From: Bacteroidia bacterium Ga0077558
GTDB lineage: Bacteria; Bacteroidota; Bacteroidia; Chitinophagales; Chitinophagaceae
Assembly: GCA_001464625.1 (NCBI GenBank)
Contig: LNFJ01000031.1
Span: forward strand, 49,672 to 113,671
Reading direction: 5' to 3'
Length of the DNA: 64,000 nt
In this document: one piece after another, positions 18,608-27,242 of the stretch
Position numbering within the stretch: the stretch's first letter is position 1
Layout: each line of letters opens with the position of its first letter
The notes under the pieces: generated by a model
Databases searched by the model: none
What the model saw: only the letters and a program-made list of their open reading frames with translations
Told to the model about the DNA's origin: nothing
Made by a program: the position numbers and the translations under genes

Positions 18608-19174
18608 TCAGTCAGGCAGGTTGTAATAATTTTTTACAGCAGTGTAGTTGGTAAAATCAATACCCGGTGTTGCTTGTCTGCCACCAGTGGTTGAATTATT
18701 CGCATATATCCTGATTATTTTAATGACTGAATACACCTCGCCAGACCCATTAACCCTGGTTATATTATGTATTACCTTATTGAAACTTGCGTTATAGTAG
18801 AAGGTGTTACGATAATAGCTGGAGCCATCATATCCCAGGCCCGGCAATGCGTAATGATATTCAAACGCACCATTATATTTTAAATAAACAAGCCAGAGGC
18901 TGCGGTTCATTGTATCTAACGTAGTAGATACCTGTAGGTTAAAATCAAGATTGCCATTAAAATCGAAAGGACCATTGTAAGTGTATTGCGTAACATTTGC
19001 ATTACCAGCAATACCCTGTGGACCTGTGGCTCCTTGTGACCCGGTGGCACCTTGTATTCCTTGTGCTCCCTGTGCGCCAGTTGGCCCTGCCTGGCCTGCA
19101 GGACCTTCCTTTGTACAAGCAGTGAATAAAATAACAGACAGACAAATAAGTAGAACAGTTGAGATAGTTTTCAT
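18608..19174 (-). CDS. Lipoprotein with a collagen-like Gly-X-Y segment
   Basis: 188 residues. The signal peptide ends in the lipobox FTAC (cysteine at 20). Residues 24-59 are twelve uninterrupted Gly-X-Y triplets (GPAGQAGPTGAQ...), a short collagen-like stalk often seen at the N-terminus of Bacteroidota lipoproteins. The remaining 130 residues form an aromatic-rich, probably beta-sandwich domain (VTQYTYNGPFDFNGN; YYRNTFYYNASF) of unknown function. The stalk would hold this domain away from the membrane. It follows the 20308-19214 gene by 39 bp on the same strand and is probably co-transcribed. Confidence 0.75.
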   Translation of the reverse strand: MKTISTVLLICLSVILFTACTKEGPAGQAGPTGAQGAQGIQGATGSQGATGPQGIAGNANVTQYTYNGPFDFNGNLDFNLQVSTTLDTMNRSLWLVYLKYNGAFEYHYALPGLGYDGSSYYRNTFYYNASFNKVIHNITRVNGSGEVYSVIKIIRIYANNSTTGGRQATPGIDFTNYTAVKNYYNLPD

Positions 19175-19213
19175 TGTGTATGATATTAAGTTAGAAAAAA
19201 CGAGAAATTATTT

Positions 19214-20308
19214 TTATTTTATATTCTCACATGCGATTTCACCATCAAAAGCCCTCGCATTTTCTGCTGATAGTCCATAACCGCTTCCTGTATATTGCTG
19301 CCCGATATGAAAATAATATAAAGCACAATTGCCTTCTTTTGTTTTAACTGCAATGGCAGCACTATGTTTTCTGCCAAGTATGACTCCTGTTATTTCATTT
19401 CGTATTACCGTCCATTCACGGGCAATGATGTTAATTTTAATAATGGCGAGGTCTTTAAAACTGTTAGTAAACACTTTTTTAAACTCCGCTTCCAGCCCGG
19501 TGTTTACCATTACTGCAGCAGGCATTTTTTTGCTCTTTATTTTCTCTTCATAATTCTTCCTGATTTTTAATGCCACCTGTTCTTCGCTACCAAATTTTTG
19601 CAAGGCAGCAACAGCCATGTTGTGTGTCTGGCCAACTTCAGACAGATTAGTAAATACTTTTTTTGCTGCGGCCCAGTATGTTTCAATACCAACCAGCTCC
19701 CGGTAGGCAATCAAACCCAATTTGCTATCAGCTTTATTAATTTGTTCTTCTACTTTTTTTATTTGCTGTGTTGCGGCAACAGCCTGCTGACGAATATAAT
19801 TTTCATACTGGCTGGTGCCAGATATTCCTGCAGCAATTAATCTTTCTACTTTTTGATTGTAGGCAATTAACTGCTGTTTATGATTAGCAATGTCTTCCTC
19901 TGTATTACCAGTTGTTCTTATTTCGGTGGTGGTTGAGCCCATAAATAAACCCGCAATTCCATCACCCTCCTTATTGGCATTTTTTCCGGCAGATCTTATC
20001 TTATCATTTTTTTCAGTAACAGCGGCAGCCGCAGCATCCAGATAAGGAGTAATCATTGCCTCCAATGAAGCAGCATCATAAGCCGGATCCTTTTGTTTAA
20101 TATATTCAACTTGCCGTTTTGCATTTTCTGCCTGCACACGGCATAGCCGCACTTTTTCTGGCGGGTTCGCTGCTTCAATTTTCTTTATTTCATCGATACA
20201 TTTCCAGAATTTATCTACAAACGTTTTCGCCTTTCCGGTGTAATTATTGGTTTGCGCTGATACAGACATGGCAAAAAGAATTAGTGTTGATAAAATGACA
20301 GTTTTCAT
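19214..20308 (-). CDS. Secreted protein, paralogue of the 26-28.6 kb pair
   Basis: 364 residues, signal peptide 1-18 (VSAQ). An N-terminal module (about 20-90) carries TGKAKTFVDKFW and QKDPAYDAASLEAM; the middle is helical with coiled-coil character; the C-terminal ~90 residues contain WTVIRNEITGVILGRKHSA and end in GEIACENIK. Both terminal modules are shared with the proteins at 26121-27215 and 27243-28616, whose C-termini read GEEMLCENVK. The invariant IRN-TG-GR and CEN motifs mark a domain I do not recognise. Divergent from the propeller-lipoprotein operon at 20582 across a 273-bp region with phased repeats. Confidence 0.65.
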   Translation of the reverse strand: MKTVILSTLILFAMSVSAQTNNYTGKAKTFVDKFWKCIDEIKKIEAANPPEKVRLCRVQAENAKRQVEYIKQKDPAYDAASLEAMITPYLDAAAAAVTEKNDKIRSAGKNANKEGDGIAGLFMGSTTTEIRTTGNTEEDIANHKQQLIAYNQKVERLIAAGISGTSQYENYIRQQAVAATQQIKKVEEQINKADSKLGLIAYRELVGIETYWAAAKKVFTNLSEVGQTHNMAVAALQKFGSEEQVALKIRKNYEEKIKSKKMPAAVMVNTGLEAEFKKVFTNSFKDLAIIKINIIAREWTVIRNEITGVILGRKHSAAIAVKTKEGNCALYYFHIGQQYTGSGYGLSAENARAFDGEIACENIK

Positions 20309-20348
20309 ATTTCGTTTTTAAATTCAGCATTAAAAGTAGTTCGTATAA

Positions 20349-20516
20349 CAAGTGAATTCCGTCAGTATGCATACCTGTATCGCTTATTTATACAAGTGTA
20401 TCCGCCATTGCTGCAAGTGTTTTTAATCCAAAAAGTTGTGCAAGTTCTTAGCTGTGCAAACGGCTAAAGAAGTAATCCCTACACTTACACAAGTTCACTG
20501 CACAGTTATATAAGTG
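20349..20516. promoter_or_regulatory. Phased CAAGT-type boxes in a divergent promoter region
   Basis: Seven boxes start at 20349 (CAAGTGA), 20393 (CAAGTGT), 20414 (CAAGTGT), 20441 (CAAGTTC), 20469 (GAAGTAA), 20490 (CAAGTTC) and 20511 (TAAGTGC). Spacings of 44, 21, 27, 28, 21 and 21 bp include three intervals of exactly 21 bp. LytTR-domain regulators are known to bind short direct repeats about 21-22 bp apart on one DNA face, and a LytTR regulator is encoded in the operon reading away from this region. Binding is inference. The rest of 20309-20581 shows no gene. Confidence 0.4.
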
Positions 20517-20581
20517 CTGATAATACCCGGGAATAGGTTTCTAATTTGTAGCCAATTAATCTTTAACTCTAAAAAAAAATT

Positions 20582-21595
20582 ATGAAAATCCAACTATTTG
20601 CTATGCTGACCATAGCAGTTCTCTTTACGTCCTGCAAAAAAGATAAAGCGGATGACACACCAGTAGCTCAGACCAATGTATATGTGTCCGGCATTCAGGT
20701 AACCGGCGGAATGAATCAAGGTGTAGTATGGAAAAATGGCATTGCTACCACAAATGCACTGAATACAGGTAGACATTATTATGCACATTCAATTGCTGTT
20801 TCTGGAACTGATGTGTACACAACAGGATTTGAAAGTACAGGCAATGGAGGAGGAAGAGCCCATGTTTGGAAAAATGGTGCACTTCAATACTCTTTAGGTG
20901 ATGCCTCTAGCATCGGCAATGGCATTACTGTTGCTGGAAATAATATTTATGTGGCAGGGGGTGTTTTTGAAACACAGACCTTAGGTCGTTCAGTAGTTTG
21001 GAAAAATGATGACGTCGCTGGCTATACAATTCTTGCTACTGCTTCTACGGGTATTGCAGCTAAAAATGTGGCTGTATCCGGAACGGACGTATATGTGTGC
21101 GGGCAGGATATAAATGCAAACGGTGTAATTGCGAAAATATGGAAAAACGGTGTTGCAATGACGCTAAACGATGCACAAAATTGTTACATTAACGATATTG
21201 CAATCGATGGTACAGATGTATACGCAATAGGCGATACATTTAGTGGCAGCATAAGAGTTTGGAAAAACGGAATAGCAACAGACATATCTTCCCCCAATAG
21301 TCTCTATTGTTATGCAATAGTGATTAGCAATAATGATATATACATAGCTGGCCGTGAAGTTGCAGGTGGCAAAGGAACTGCCAAGTACTGGAAGAATGGT
21401 GTTGCCGTTACATTGGGAGACGGAATACGGAATTCATATGCCACTGGTATAGCTGTTAAAGGAACTGATATCTATGCTTGTGGAGCAGAAGAAGGGACTA
21501 GCAATACAAGCGACTATGCAACAATATGGAAAAACGGTCAACGACAAACCATAGGCCTTCAACAAAGTAGAGCAACTGATATTGTTGTAAAATAA
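20582..21595 (+). CDS. Seven-bladed beta-propeller lipoprotein (WKNG repeats)
   Basis: 337 residues, lipobox LFTSC (cysteine at 19). Seven repeats of about 45 residues follow, each with a strand pattern GTDVYV-G followed by a (V/I/Y)WKN(G/D) motif: VWKNG, VWKNG, VWKND, IWKNG, VWKNG, YWKNG, IWKNG. Seven units fit a closed seven-bladed propeller. Such surface lipoproteins usually bind ligands or partners; nothing points to catalysis. It is first in a likely operon with the 21605 gene (9-bp gap), the kinase at 22120 and the regulator at 23921, so it may be a sensory or output component of that system. Confidence 0.75.
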   Translation: MKIQLFAMLTIAVLFTSCKKDKADDTPVAQTNVYVSGIQVTGGMNQGVVWKNGIATTNALNTGRHYYAHSIAVSGTDVYTTGFESTGNGGGRAHVWKNGALQYSLGDASSIGNGITVAGNNIYVAGGVFETQTLGRSVVWKNDDVAGYTILATASTGIAAKNVAVSGTDVYVCGQDINANGVIAKIWKNGVAMTLNDAQNCYINDIAIDGTDVYAIGDTFSGSIRVWKNGIATDISSPNSLYCYAIVISNNDIYIAGREVAGGKGTAKYWKNGVAVTLGDGIRNSYATGIAVKGTDIYACGAEEGTSNTSDYATIWKNGQRQTIGLQQSRATDIVVK

Positions 21596-21604
21596 AATCA
21601 GCAA

Positions 21605-22099
21605 ATGAAAGTTATTACAACCGGTAGAACCGCTTACGCATTGCAAAATGAAGATGGCAGTTTTGCCGGTTCTCTTACTTATACAGACAATTCGCTTGCT
21701 GAAGCATTGCTAAAATGCAAAGATGATTTTTTTTCTATTGAAAAAAAGGATGGCAGCTGGTCTACCACCACTAAGCAAAATGAAGAAAGAACAGCAATTG
21801 TTAAAGTAATAATGGGCGGCACTATTGAGCTAGCTATAAATGGCCAGCAGTACCATTTTAAAAAACCGCTGAACTGGAAGCTTCGTTTTGTACTACTAAA
21901 TGCAGAGAAAGAAGAAGTTTTAGGATTGCTGCCACAGATAAACTGGAGTAAAAAATGCTATGACTTTGTACTGCAACTCAACGACGAGCTTATCAGTGAG
22001 TCAGACAGTTTTATTATCTTACAGGCACTGCATTGTGCTATTTGCAGTATGGCTATGATAAACGGAACACTGGTGCCAATGGTTGGCTATATCACCTGA
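21605..22099 (+). CDS. Companion protein of the TPR-kinase operon, unknown family
   Basis: 164 residues, no signal peptide or membrane segment. It is homologous to the protein at 28798-29301: both contain the order FKK-x(2)-N-KLRF, V-W-K-DFVLQ-N and a C-terminal ILQALHCA-C block with two cysteines, ending near a short VP-x motif. The N-terminal half (TTGRTAYALQNEDGSFAGSL) is beta-rich; a tubby/LURP-one-like barrel is a weak possibility. In both loci the gene directly precedes a TPR histidine kinase, here by 20 bp, so a cytoplasmic accessory role in the signalling pathway is likely (inference). Function unknown. Confidence 0.7.
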   Translation: MKVITTGRTAYALQNEDGSFAGSLTYTDNSLAEALLKCKDDFFSIEKKDGSWSTTTKQNEERTAIVKVIMGGTIELAINGQQYHFKKPLNWKLRFVLLNAEKEEVLGLLPQINWSKKCYDFVLQLNDELISESDSFIILQALHCAICSMAMINGTLVPMVGYIT

Positions 22100-22119
22100 C
22101 AACAGAATGAAGAATTGAC

Positions 22120-23940
22120 ATGATAAAAAATATTTTTCTATTTCTTTGCACCATGTTCGTCTCGGCCAATACAATTGCCCAAAATTGCCATTGCGCTGAA
22201 TTAAATGATGGTGAAAAAATAAATGCTCCCGTCCTCATTGAATCCACCAATATTTTTTGCAAGGCAAAAGGTAACGAACAGATAGCTGCTGATTTTCTAA
22301 CAAAAAAAGAATTAGACTCTGCAGAAACTTACCTGAAGCAGGCCGAAACATTCTACAAACAAGCCACCTGCAATGAAGAACAATGGTTTCCTATACACAA
22401 GCTTAGAGCTTCTCTTCATTTTCTTAAAACTGAGTATCAGCCAGCATTAGATTATAGTCTCAAGATGCTGGCTGTTTCTCAAAAAAATGAAAATCACCAG
22501 CAAGCGGCAGATGTTCTGCTAAGCATTTCGAATATTTTTGGAAGAATGGGTCAGCCAGAAAAAGGACTCTCCTATTGCCGAATGGCTGTTCCCGCAATCG
22601 AAAAAATAAAATCCGCAGTAGATAAAGTAGACATGCTGAATAAACTGGGCTCCCGGTATTATTTCTTTTTCCAGGATACAAAAAATCAATCTCTTTTTGA
22701 TACAGCTTCCGTCATTTTTAATGAAGCTCTTTTTGTTGCCAACAAAATTAATTACAGAAAAGGCAAACAGGTTTCGTATAATAAAATGAATACTCTTGCC
22801 TATCGGAAAAAAGACTATACCCTGGTATTACTTTATTTAGATTCTTCCATTGCTATGCACCAGCCGGGTGAAAATGTAAATATCCTTGCCAGCAGCTTTG
22901 GCGACAAAGGAAACATTTTATTAAAAATGGGAAAGTTTGCAGAAGCAAAAAAATGGGCCGACTCCTGCCTGTATTATAATATGCAGGAAAAATTTCCCCC
23001 ATTAATTTCCAATGCTTACAGCCTGATATCAGAAATAGCGGACAGCCTGGGAGATTACAAAACAGCTTACAATTCGTTATACAAGGAAAAAAAAATTACA
23101 GATAGCCTCAATACTACTGATAAAGCTAAAGCCGTAAACGAAGTAGAGAAAAAATATAACCAGGCAAAAAATGAAAAAACAATCAAAGAATTGTCACAGC
23201 AAAAATTAATATATGCCTTACTGGGCCTTGGTGGTTTATTAATAGCTGGATTGATTGCTTTTTATTTCCGGCAGCAGTCATTAAAAAACAAACAAAAAAT
23301 ATTAGAAACAGAACAGCGATTGAACCGGGCCAGGATGAATCCGCATTTTTTCTTTAATGCACTTACTGCCCTGCAGCGCATTGCCATGAAAGAGAATGAT
23401 GGCAAAACATTAGCATCCAACCTGTCCAAATTTTCCAATATTATGCGGGAAACATTGGAAAACAGTTACAAAGAATATGTAACAGTAAAACAGGAAATGG
23501 AATTTTTGAAAGAATACATGGAGATACAAAAGATGCGATTCCCTCAAATGTTTTCCTATTCATTGATGGTAGATGGCGAAATGGAACCTACTGATGTAAT
23601 GATACCTTCTATGATTATTCAGCCCTTTATAGAAAATAGTATTGAACATGGATTTGCAGATATTGATTACCCTGGGGAAATACGAATAGACTTTAAACAG
23701 GTAAATAAATCAGTACAAATAGAAATACAGGATAACGGCAAAGGTCTTTCCTTGCCCGGCAGCAAAAACAACGAACACATAAGCCGGGCCAGCCAGATAA
23801 TAAAAGACCGGATATATTTGTTGAATATAAAATTGAAAACAAAAGCCGACTTTAGTATCAATAATAACAAAGATGACAAAGGTGTGATTGTAAAAATAAA
23901 TCTGCCACTACTTTATACTAATGAGAATACTGTTGATTGA
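22120..23940 (+). CDS. TPR sensor histidine kinase, LytS/YpdA class (kinase 1)
   Basis: 606 residues: signal peptide (1-20), periplasmic region with four cysteines (C23, C25, C47, C84) and TPR repeats (about 55-340), a coiled linker (EKKYNQAKNEKTIKEL), one membrane helix (365-385), then a His_kinase domain with phospho-acceptor H409 in RMNPHFFFNAL and an ATPase domain with N-box IENSIEHG (504-511) and DNGKG (538-542). It would phosphorylate the LytTR regulator encoded next; the genes overlap by 20 bp, so translation is probably coupled. The periplasmic TPR array presumably binds a protein or peptide signal. Closely related to the kinases at 29314 and 31256, but more diverged than those two are from each other. 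Confidence 0.9.
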   Translation: MIKNIFLFLCTMFVSANTIAQNCHCAELNDGEKINAPVLIESTNIFCKAKGNEQIAADFLTKKELDSAETYLKQAETFYKQATCNEEQWFPIHKLRASLHFLKTEYQPALDYSLKMLAVSQKNENHQQAADVLLSISNIFGRMGQPEKGLSYCRMAVPAIEKIKSAVDKVDMLNKLGSRYYFFFQDTKNQSLFDTASVIFNEALFVANKINYRKGKQVSYNKMNTLAYRKKDYTLVLLYLDSSIAMHQPGENVNILASSFGDKGNILLKMGKFAEAKKWADSCLYYNMQEKFPPLISNAYSLISEIADSLGDYKTAYNSLYKEKKITDSLNTTDKAKAVNEVEKKYNQAKNEKTIKELSQQKLIYALLGLGGLLIAGLIAFYFRQQSLKNKQKILETEQRLNRARMNPHFFFNALTALQRIAMKENDGKTLASNLSKFSNIMRETLENSYKEYVTVKQEMEFLKEYMEIQKMRFPQMFSYSLMVDGEMEPTDVMIPSMIIQPFIENSIEHGFADIDYPGEIRIDFKQVNKSVQIEIQDNGKGLSLPGSKNNEHISRASQIIKDRIYLLNIKLKTKADFSINNNKDDKGVIVKINLPLLYTNENTVD

Positions 23941-24667
23941 TAATGAAAAAGAAGTACGAGAGCTGCTGAAAGATATGATTGAAGCAGTAGCACCTGGCTT
24001 GCACCATCTTAATGAAGCGGATGGAGTAGTTACTGGTTTGCAAAAAATAAATGCCTTTAAACCAGAAATTGTTTTTCTGGATGTGGAAATGGGCGATGGA
24101 ACAGGGTTTGATTTGCTTAATAAAATTCCACACCCCACTTTTCAACTCATCTTTACTACCGCACATAACAAATATGCAGTGCAGGCTTTTAAATGCAGTG
24201 CCATTGATTATTTACTAAAACCAGTTGATATTACCGAACTGGAAAACAGCTTGCAAAAAGCAAGTAACAATATTGATAGCAGTAATCTAAGTAAACAATT
24301 GGCCGTACTGATGCAGCAACTTAATACCAAGGATACAGGGGACAAACAAATTGTATTAAAAGACAGCGAAGCAAGTTATTTTGTAAAAGTATCTGATATT
24401 TTATACTGCGAAGCCGAAGGTTCTTATACCAAATTTTATCTCAATAATGAAAAGCCTATTGTTATTTCTAAAAACTTGAGTACTTACGAAGAGTTACTTG
24501 GCATTTACGGTTTCATCCGCACACACCACTCTTACCTGGTTAATGCTTCTAAAATAAAAATGTACGATAAAACAGACGGTGGCACACTTATACTTACCAG
24601 TGGTCACACTGTCCCTATCTCTCATCGTAAAAAGGACTATGTAATGCATCTGCTGGAGAACAGGTAG
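23921..24667 (+). CDS. LytTR-family response regulator 1
   Basis: 248 residues. Receiver domain 1-120 with phospho-acceptor D54 (VFLDVEM), acidic pocket near D7 and conserved K100 (YLLKPVD). Linker about 120-140, then a LytTR DNA-binding domain (about 143-246) with ILYCEAEGSYTKFYL, KNLSTYEELL, FIRTHHSYLVN and ISHRKKDYV. It activates or represses genes through direct repeats; a candidate array lies upstream of its own operon at 20349-20516. The start lies inside the kinase 1 gene, giving a 20-bp overlap and a strict pair. Its paralogue is at 33104. Confidence 0.93.
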   Translation: MRILLIDNEKEVRELLKDMIEAVAPGLHHLNEADGVVTGLQKINAFKPEIVFLDVEMGDGTGFDLLNKIPHPTFQLIFTTAHNKYAVQAFKCSAIDYLLKPVDITELENSLQKASNNIDSSNLSKQLAVLMQQLNTKDTGDKQIVLKDSEASYFVKVSDILYCEAEGSYTKFYLNNEKPIVISKNLSTYEELLGIYGFIRTHHSYLVNASKIKMYDKTDGGTLILTSGHTVPISHRKKDYVMHLLENR

Positions 24668-24796
24668 CACTTTTACAGGTAAGGTTGTGAAAACAGATAT
24701 GCGCCACACAGCATCATTTAAGAATCTGGTAGCCACATTTATATAAGCCTGATTTTTCCAGCTATCAACTGACCTACCTTTTCAAAAATTTCAACC

Positions 24797-25282
24797 ATGA
24801 AAAATAGATTTTTCCAGGCTATATGCTCTGCTGTGCTTGTACTACTCTTAACAAGTTGTGGTTCTACTACCAGTAAAGAAGACATGCAGAAAGATTTACA
24901 AAAAGATGCTCAGAAAGAACTGCAGAAAGACTCACCAAAAGAAGCACAGGGTGACAGCCCATCAACAGATGGGCCAACAGAAATAATGAGTGTTGAAAAC
25001 GCAAAAAAATTTATCGCTGCCGCTGATGGAAACAAAGGAAAAATGATTACAGTATCCGGTTACCCAAGAGGAATGACTAAGGCAGTTAATGGAGAGTTTA
25101 TGCTTTACGTAAGTGATAAAACAGGTACCGGATTACCTGAAGAAAATTTTGCCTGCAAATTCAAAGAAGAAATGAAAGAAGCCGTAAAAACTCATAAGGC
25201 CGGGAGCTTAGTTAAGGTAACTGGAAATATTGACTGGAACAATGGTATGTTGATATTAAAGAATGCAAAACTGGCAGAATAA
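24797..25282 (+). CDS. Lipoprotein with a predicted OB-fold (tRNA_anti-like) domain
   Basis: 161 residues; lipobox LLTSC (cysteine at 21). Residues 30-58 are a charged spacer built from QKDLQKDAQKE-type repeats. The C-terminal part (about 63-161) contains GKMITVSGYPRGMTK, FMLYVSD and GSLVKVTGNIDWNNGMLILKNAKL, the strand pattern of the OB-fold domain found in many small Bacteroidota lipoproteins. Binding partner unknown. It stands 129 bp after the LytTR regulator and 49 bp before the next gene, so it may be co-transcribed with it. Confidence 0.7.
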   Translation: MKNRFFQAICSAVLVLLLTSCGSTTSKEDMQKDLQKDAQKELQKDSPKEAQGDSPSTDGPTEIMSVENAKKFIAAADGNKGKMITVSGYPRGMTKAVNGEFMLYVSDKTGTGLPEENFACKFKEEMKEAVKTHKAGSLVKVTGNIDWNNGMLILKNAKLAE

Positions 25283-25331
25283 CGGCTTGTTATATAATAT
25301 ATTTATCAAACCCCTAAATACATTTCTGAGT

Positions 25332-25709
25332 ATGAAAAAAATCATAATTTCTTCATTCGCAATTCTACTTTTTATTTTTGTTACAACTGCAGCATCTGCA
25401 CAATACAAAATGGATAGCAATGGTAGAACTTTAAGCAACTCAAATAACAGTACCGTAGGCAAAATTGATAGTGATGGCCGAACTATCAGCGATGCCAATA
25501 ACAGTACTTTGGGAAAAGTGGACAGTGATGGTAAAACCATCAGCAACAGGAATAATAGTACGGTATTAAAAATTTCTGGTAACGATATCTACAATTCAAG
25601 TAACAGCAAAGTGGGAACCATGAGTGATGTTACCAATGCAATTAAAGGAGCAAAACCAGAAGCGGTGTATGTTGCTTTATGGTGGTTTATTGTAAAGGGC
25701 AACAGGTAA
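25332..25709 (+). CDS. Small secreted protein with 18-19-residue repeats
   Basis: 125 residues from ATG 25332, which gives a clear signal peptide (1-24, ending ASAQ); an upstream in-frame start would overlap the preceding gene and hide it. Three near-identical repeats built on DSDGRTISxxNNSTxGK and one degenerate copy follow, then a C-terminal AVYVALWWFIV segment that could insert in a membrane. The repeat type resembles beta-solenoid or propeller-forming short repeats of Bacteroidota. Function unknown. A perfect terminator follows. Confidence 0.75.
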   Translation: MKKIIISSFAILLFIFVTTAASAQYKMDSNGRTLSNSNNSTVGKIDSDGRTISDANNSTLGKVDSDGKTISNRNNSTVLKISGNDIYNSSNSKVGTMSDVTNAIKGAKPEAVYVALWWFIVKGNR

Positions 25710-25724
25710 ACAGCATAGCTTAAT

Positions 25725-25760
25725 AAAAAAGGCAATTCAAGATTTTGAATTGCCTTTTTT
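25725..25760 (+). terminator. Strong Rho-independent terminator
   Basis: Perfect 16-bp arms (AAAAAAGGCAATTCAA and its complement), loop GATT, ending in a T-run. The A/T tracts on both sides allow use from either strand, which suits the oppositely oriented genes beyond it. Confidence 0.92.
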
Positions 25761-25871
25761 ATAGGTTCTTTCCTATATAAATATGCCATTTATCTACTAC
25801 AAGCCTTTCCGACTATTTTTAACCTTTCCTGCCTGAGGGTATTTCATGCTTTGAAATTTTGCTTTAATCGT

Positions 25872-26120
25872 TTACTGATCCTGCTTGTTCTTAGAAAATC
25901 TGCCGCTAATAATTAAATTAAGAAACATTAAAACAATAGCCGGCGGTACAAAGAGTCATGCAGCCGTTATCATTGGATAGTAGGAATTGCGTGGCAAAAA
26001 AGCTGACTGCCAAATATTAAGATCTTTTGCAATCCATGTATTGGTATGCGCCAAATAAAAACTTACAATCAGCGTACAAAGAATTAAAGCTGTTACTAAA
26101 AAAGGTGGCTTATTACTCAT
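25872..26120 (-). pseudogene. Two-helix membrane protein gene interrupted by an in-frame TGA
   Basis: An 83-codon reading frame opens with ATG at 26120 (MSNKPPFLVTALILC) immediately after the stop of the upstream gene. It has TGA at codon 55 (25956-25958) and continues in frame to TAA at 25872. Both halves match the intact small protein at 35600-35818: INVWQAG/LNIWQSA in the first half and a second hydrophobic helix with a PP dipeptide after the stop. No frameshift is needed. It is the third gene of the 28616-25872 minus-strand operon. It could be a recent pseudogene; recoding has no support beyond the otherwise clean frame. 25761-25871 shows nothing. Confidence 0.7.
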
Positions 26121-27215
26121 TTATTTCACATTTTCGCAAAGCATTTCTTCTCCACCCAATCCATTATAAATTACTTTGGTATTGGTAAATGAACCGCCAA
26201 TAAATTCTTCGTAGATATAAATATTACTGCCCAACAAATAACATTTGCCATCACCTTCCTCGGTTTTATAAGCTATCTTACCTGTTCTATTTCGGCCGGT
26301 AACAATGCCTGTAATTTCATTTCTTACGGTAGTCCATCCATCTTGAGTAAGTACTGCTTTTACTGCTTTTGCATTGTATGCAGGGCCATATCTTTTATTA
26401 AATCCCTCAATCAATACTTTTTCCAAAGCTGCATCTTTAACAACCGGTGCAGGTAATTTACGGGTCTTAATAGCTGTGGCTTTGTTTGCCTTTGATATGG
26501 ACTTTATCTGTTCTTCAGTACCATACTTACTTACCAGTTCATTACATTTTTTTAGCGCCTCTGCACATTCTGGTATTTCCGGAAACATTTGTTGGGCGGC
26601 TTCCCAATATGCTTTTATACCCTGTATTTTATAGTAGGGCTGTTCCCAGTTGCCTTCATCACCACCCGAAGGGTCGTTAATTTCCAAAACAACATTGTTT
26701 ATTTCCCGGTTAAGCGGAATGTCAGATCCACTTTTCAATTCGTCAACCAAAGTTTCTAAATAGGCATCATCCTTATACTTTTCCTTAAATGCCGCCAAAA
26801 CATCTTTTCTTTCCAAAATATATTTAACCCTTGCTTTAAAGTCAGCTATATCTTTTTCTTCACTGGGGATTGTTATTTGAACACACCCTGTTATATCATT
26901 AAACATCCTTGTAATATCAGCAGAAAGTTGATTCCGGGCTTTTACCTGATCTACTGGTTGCCCTGCCGATTTTGCTTTCCACTTTTTTATTTCTTCTTCC
27001 ATAGCAGATGTATTATATGCCACATCTTTGCTTTTTGTATCGGCCAGTAAACTTTCCAAATTGGCTAGTGAGCCTCCTTTGTTATTCTGTAATTTTCCGG
27101 CTTCATTCCAAAAGGCCATTACCAGCATTCTTGCCGGGCCTTTGTAGTTAGGATCCTGGGCTTTTGCTGCAATAGAAAAAAAAACTATTACAGCGGATAA
27201 AATCAATTTTTGCAT
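26121..27215 (-). CDS. Secreted protein, paralogue (single N-terminal module)
   Basis: 364 residues, signal peptide 1-19 (AKAQ). N-terminal module DPNYKGPARMLVMAFW ... KSKDVAYNTSAMEEEIKKW (20-85), helical middle, and a C-terminal domain with WTTVRNEITGIVTGRNRTG, KCYLL and GGEEMLCENVK. It is colinear with the 27243-28616 product, which has the N-terminal module twice. The conserved tryptophan in FW and the KDPAYNT-type motif define the repeating unit. Gap to the upstream paralogue is 27 bp and to the downstream broken gene zero, so one transcript is likely. Probable periplasmic or surface role; the family is not one I recognise. Confidence 0.7.
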   Translation of the reverse strand: MQKLILSAVIVFFSIAAKAQDPNYKGPARMLVMAFWNEAGKLQNNKGGSLANLESLLADTKSKDVAYNTSAMEEEIKKWKAKSAGQPVDQVKARNQLSADITRMFNDITGCVQITIPSEEKDIADFKARVKYILERKDVLAAFKEKYKDDAYLETLVDELKSGSDIPLNREINNVVLEINDPSGGDEGNWEQPYYKIQGIKAYWEAAQQMFPEIPECAEALKKCNELVSKYGTEEQIKSISKANKATAIKTRKLPAPVVKDAALEKVLIEGFNKRYGPAYNAKAVKAVLTQDGWTTVRNEITGIVTGRNRTGKIAYKTEEGDGKCYLLGSNIYIYEEFIGGSFTNTKVIYNGLGGEEMLCENVK

Positions 27216-27242
27216 TTTTTAAGTTTTAAAGGGGTTGACTAT

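Noticed and set aside
25872..26120. Selenocysteine or stop-codon recoding at the TGA
   Set aside because: The intact paralogue has no cysteine or conserved special residue at this place and no SECIS-like hairpin was noted; a plain nonsense mutation is simpler.
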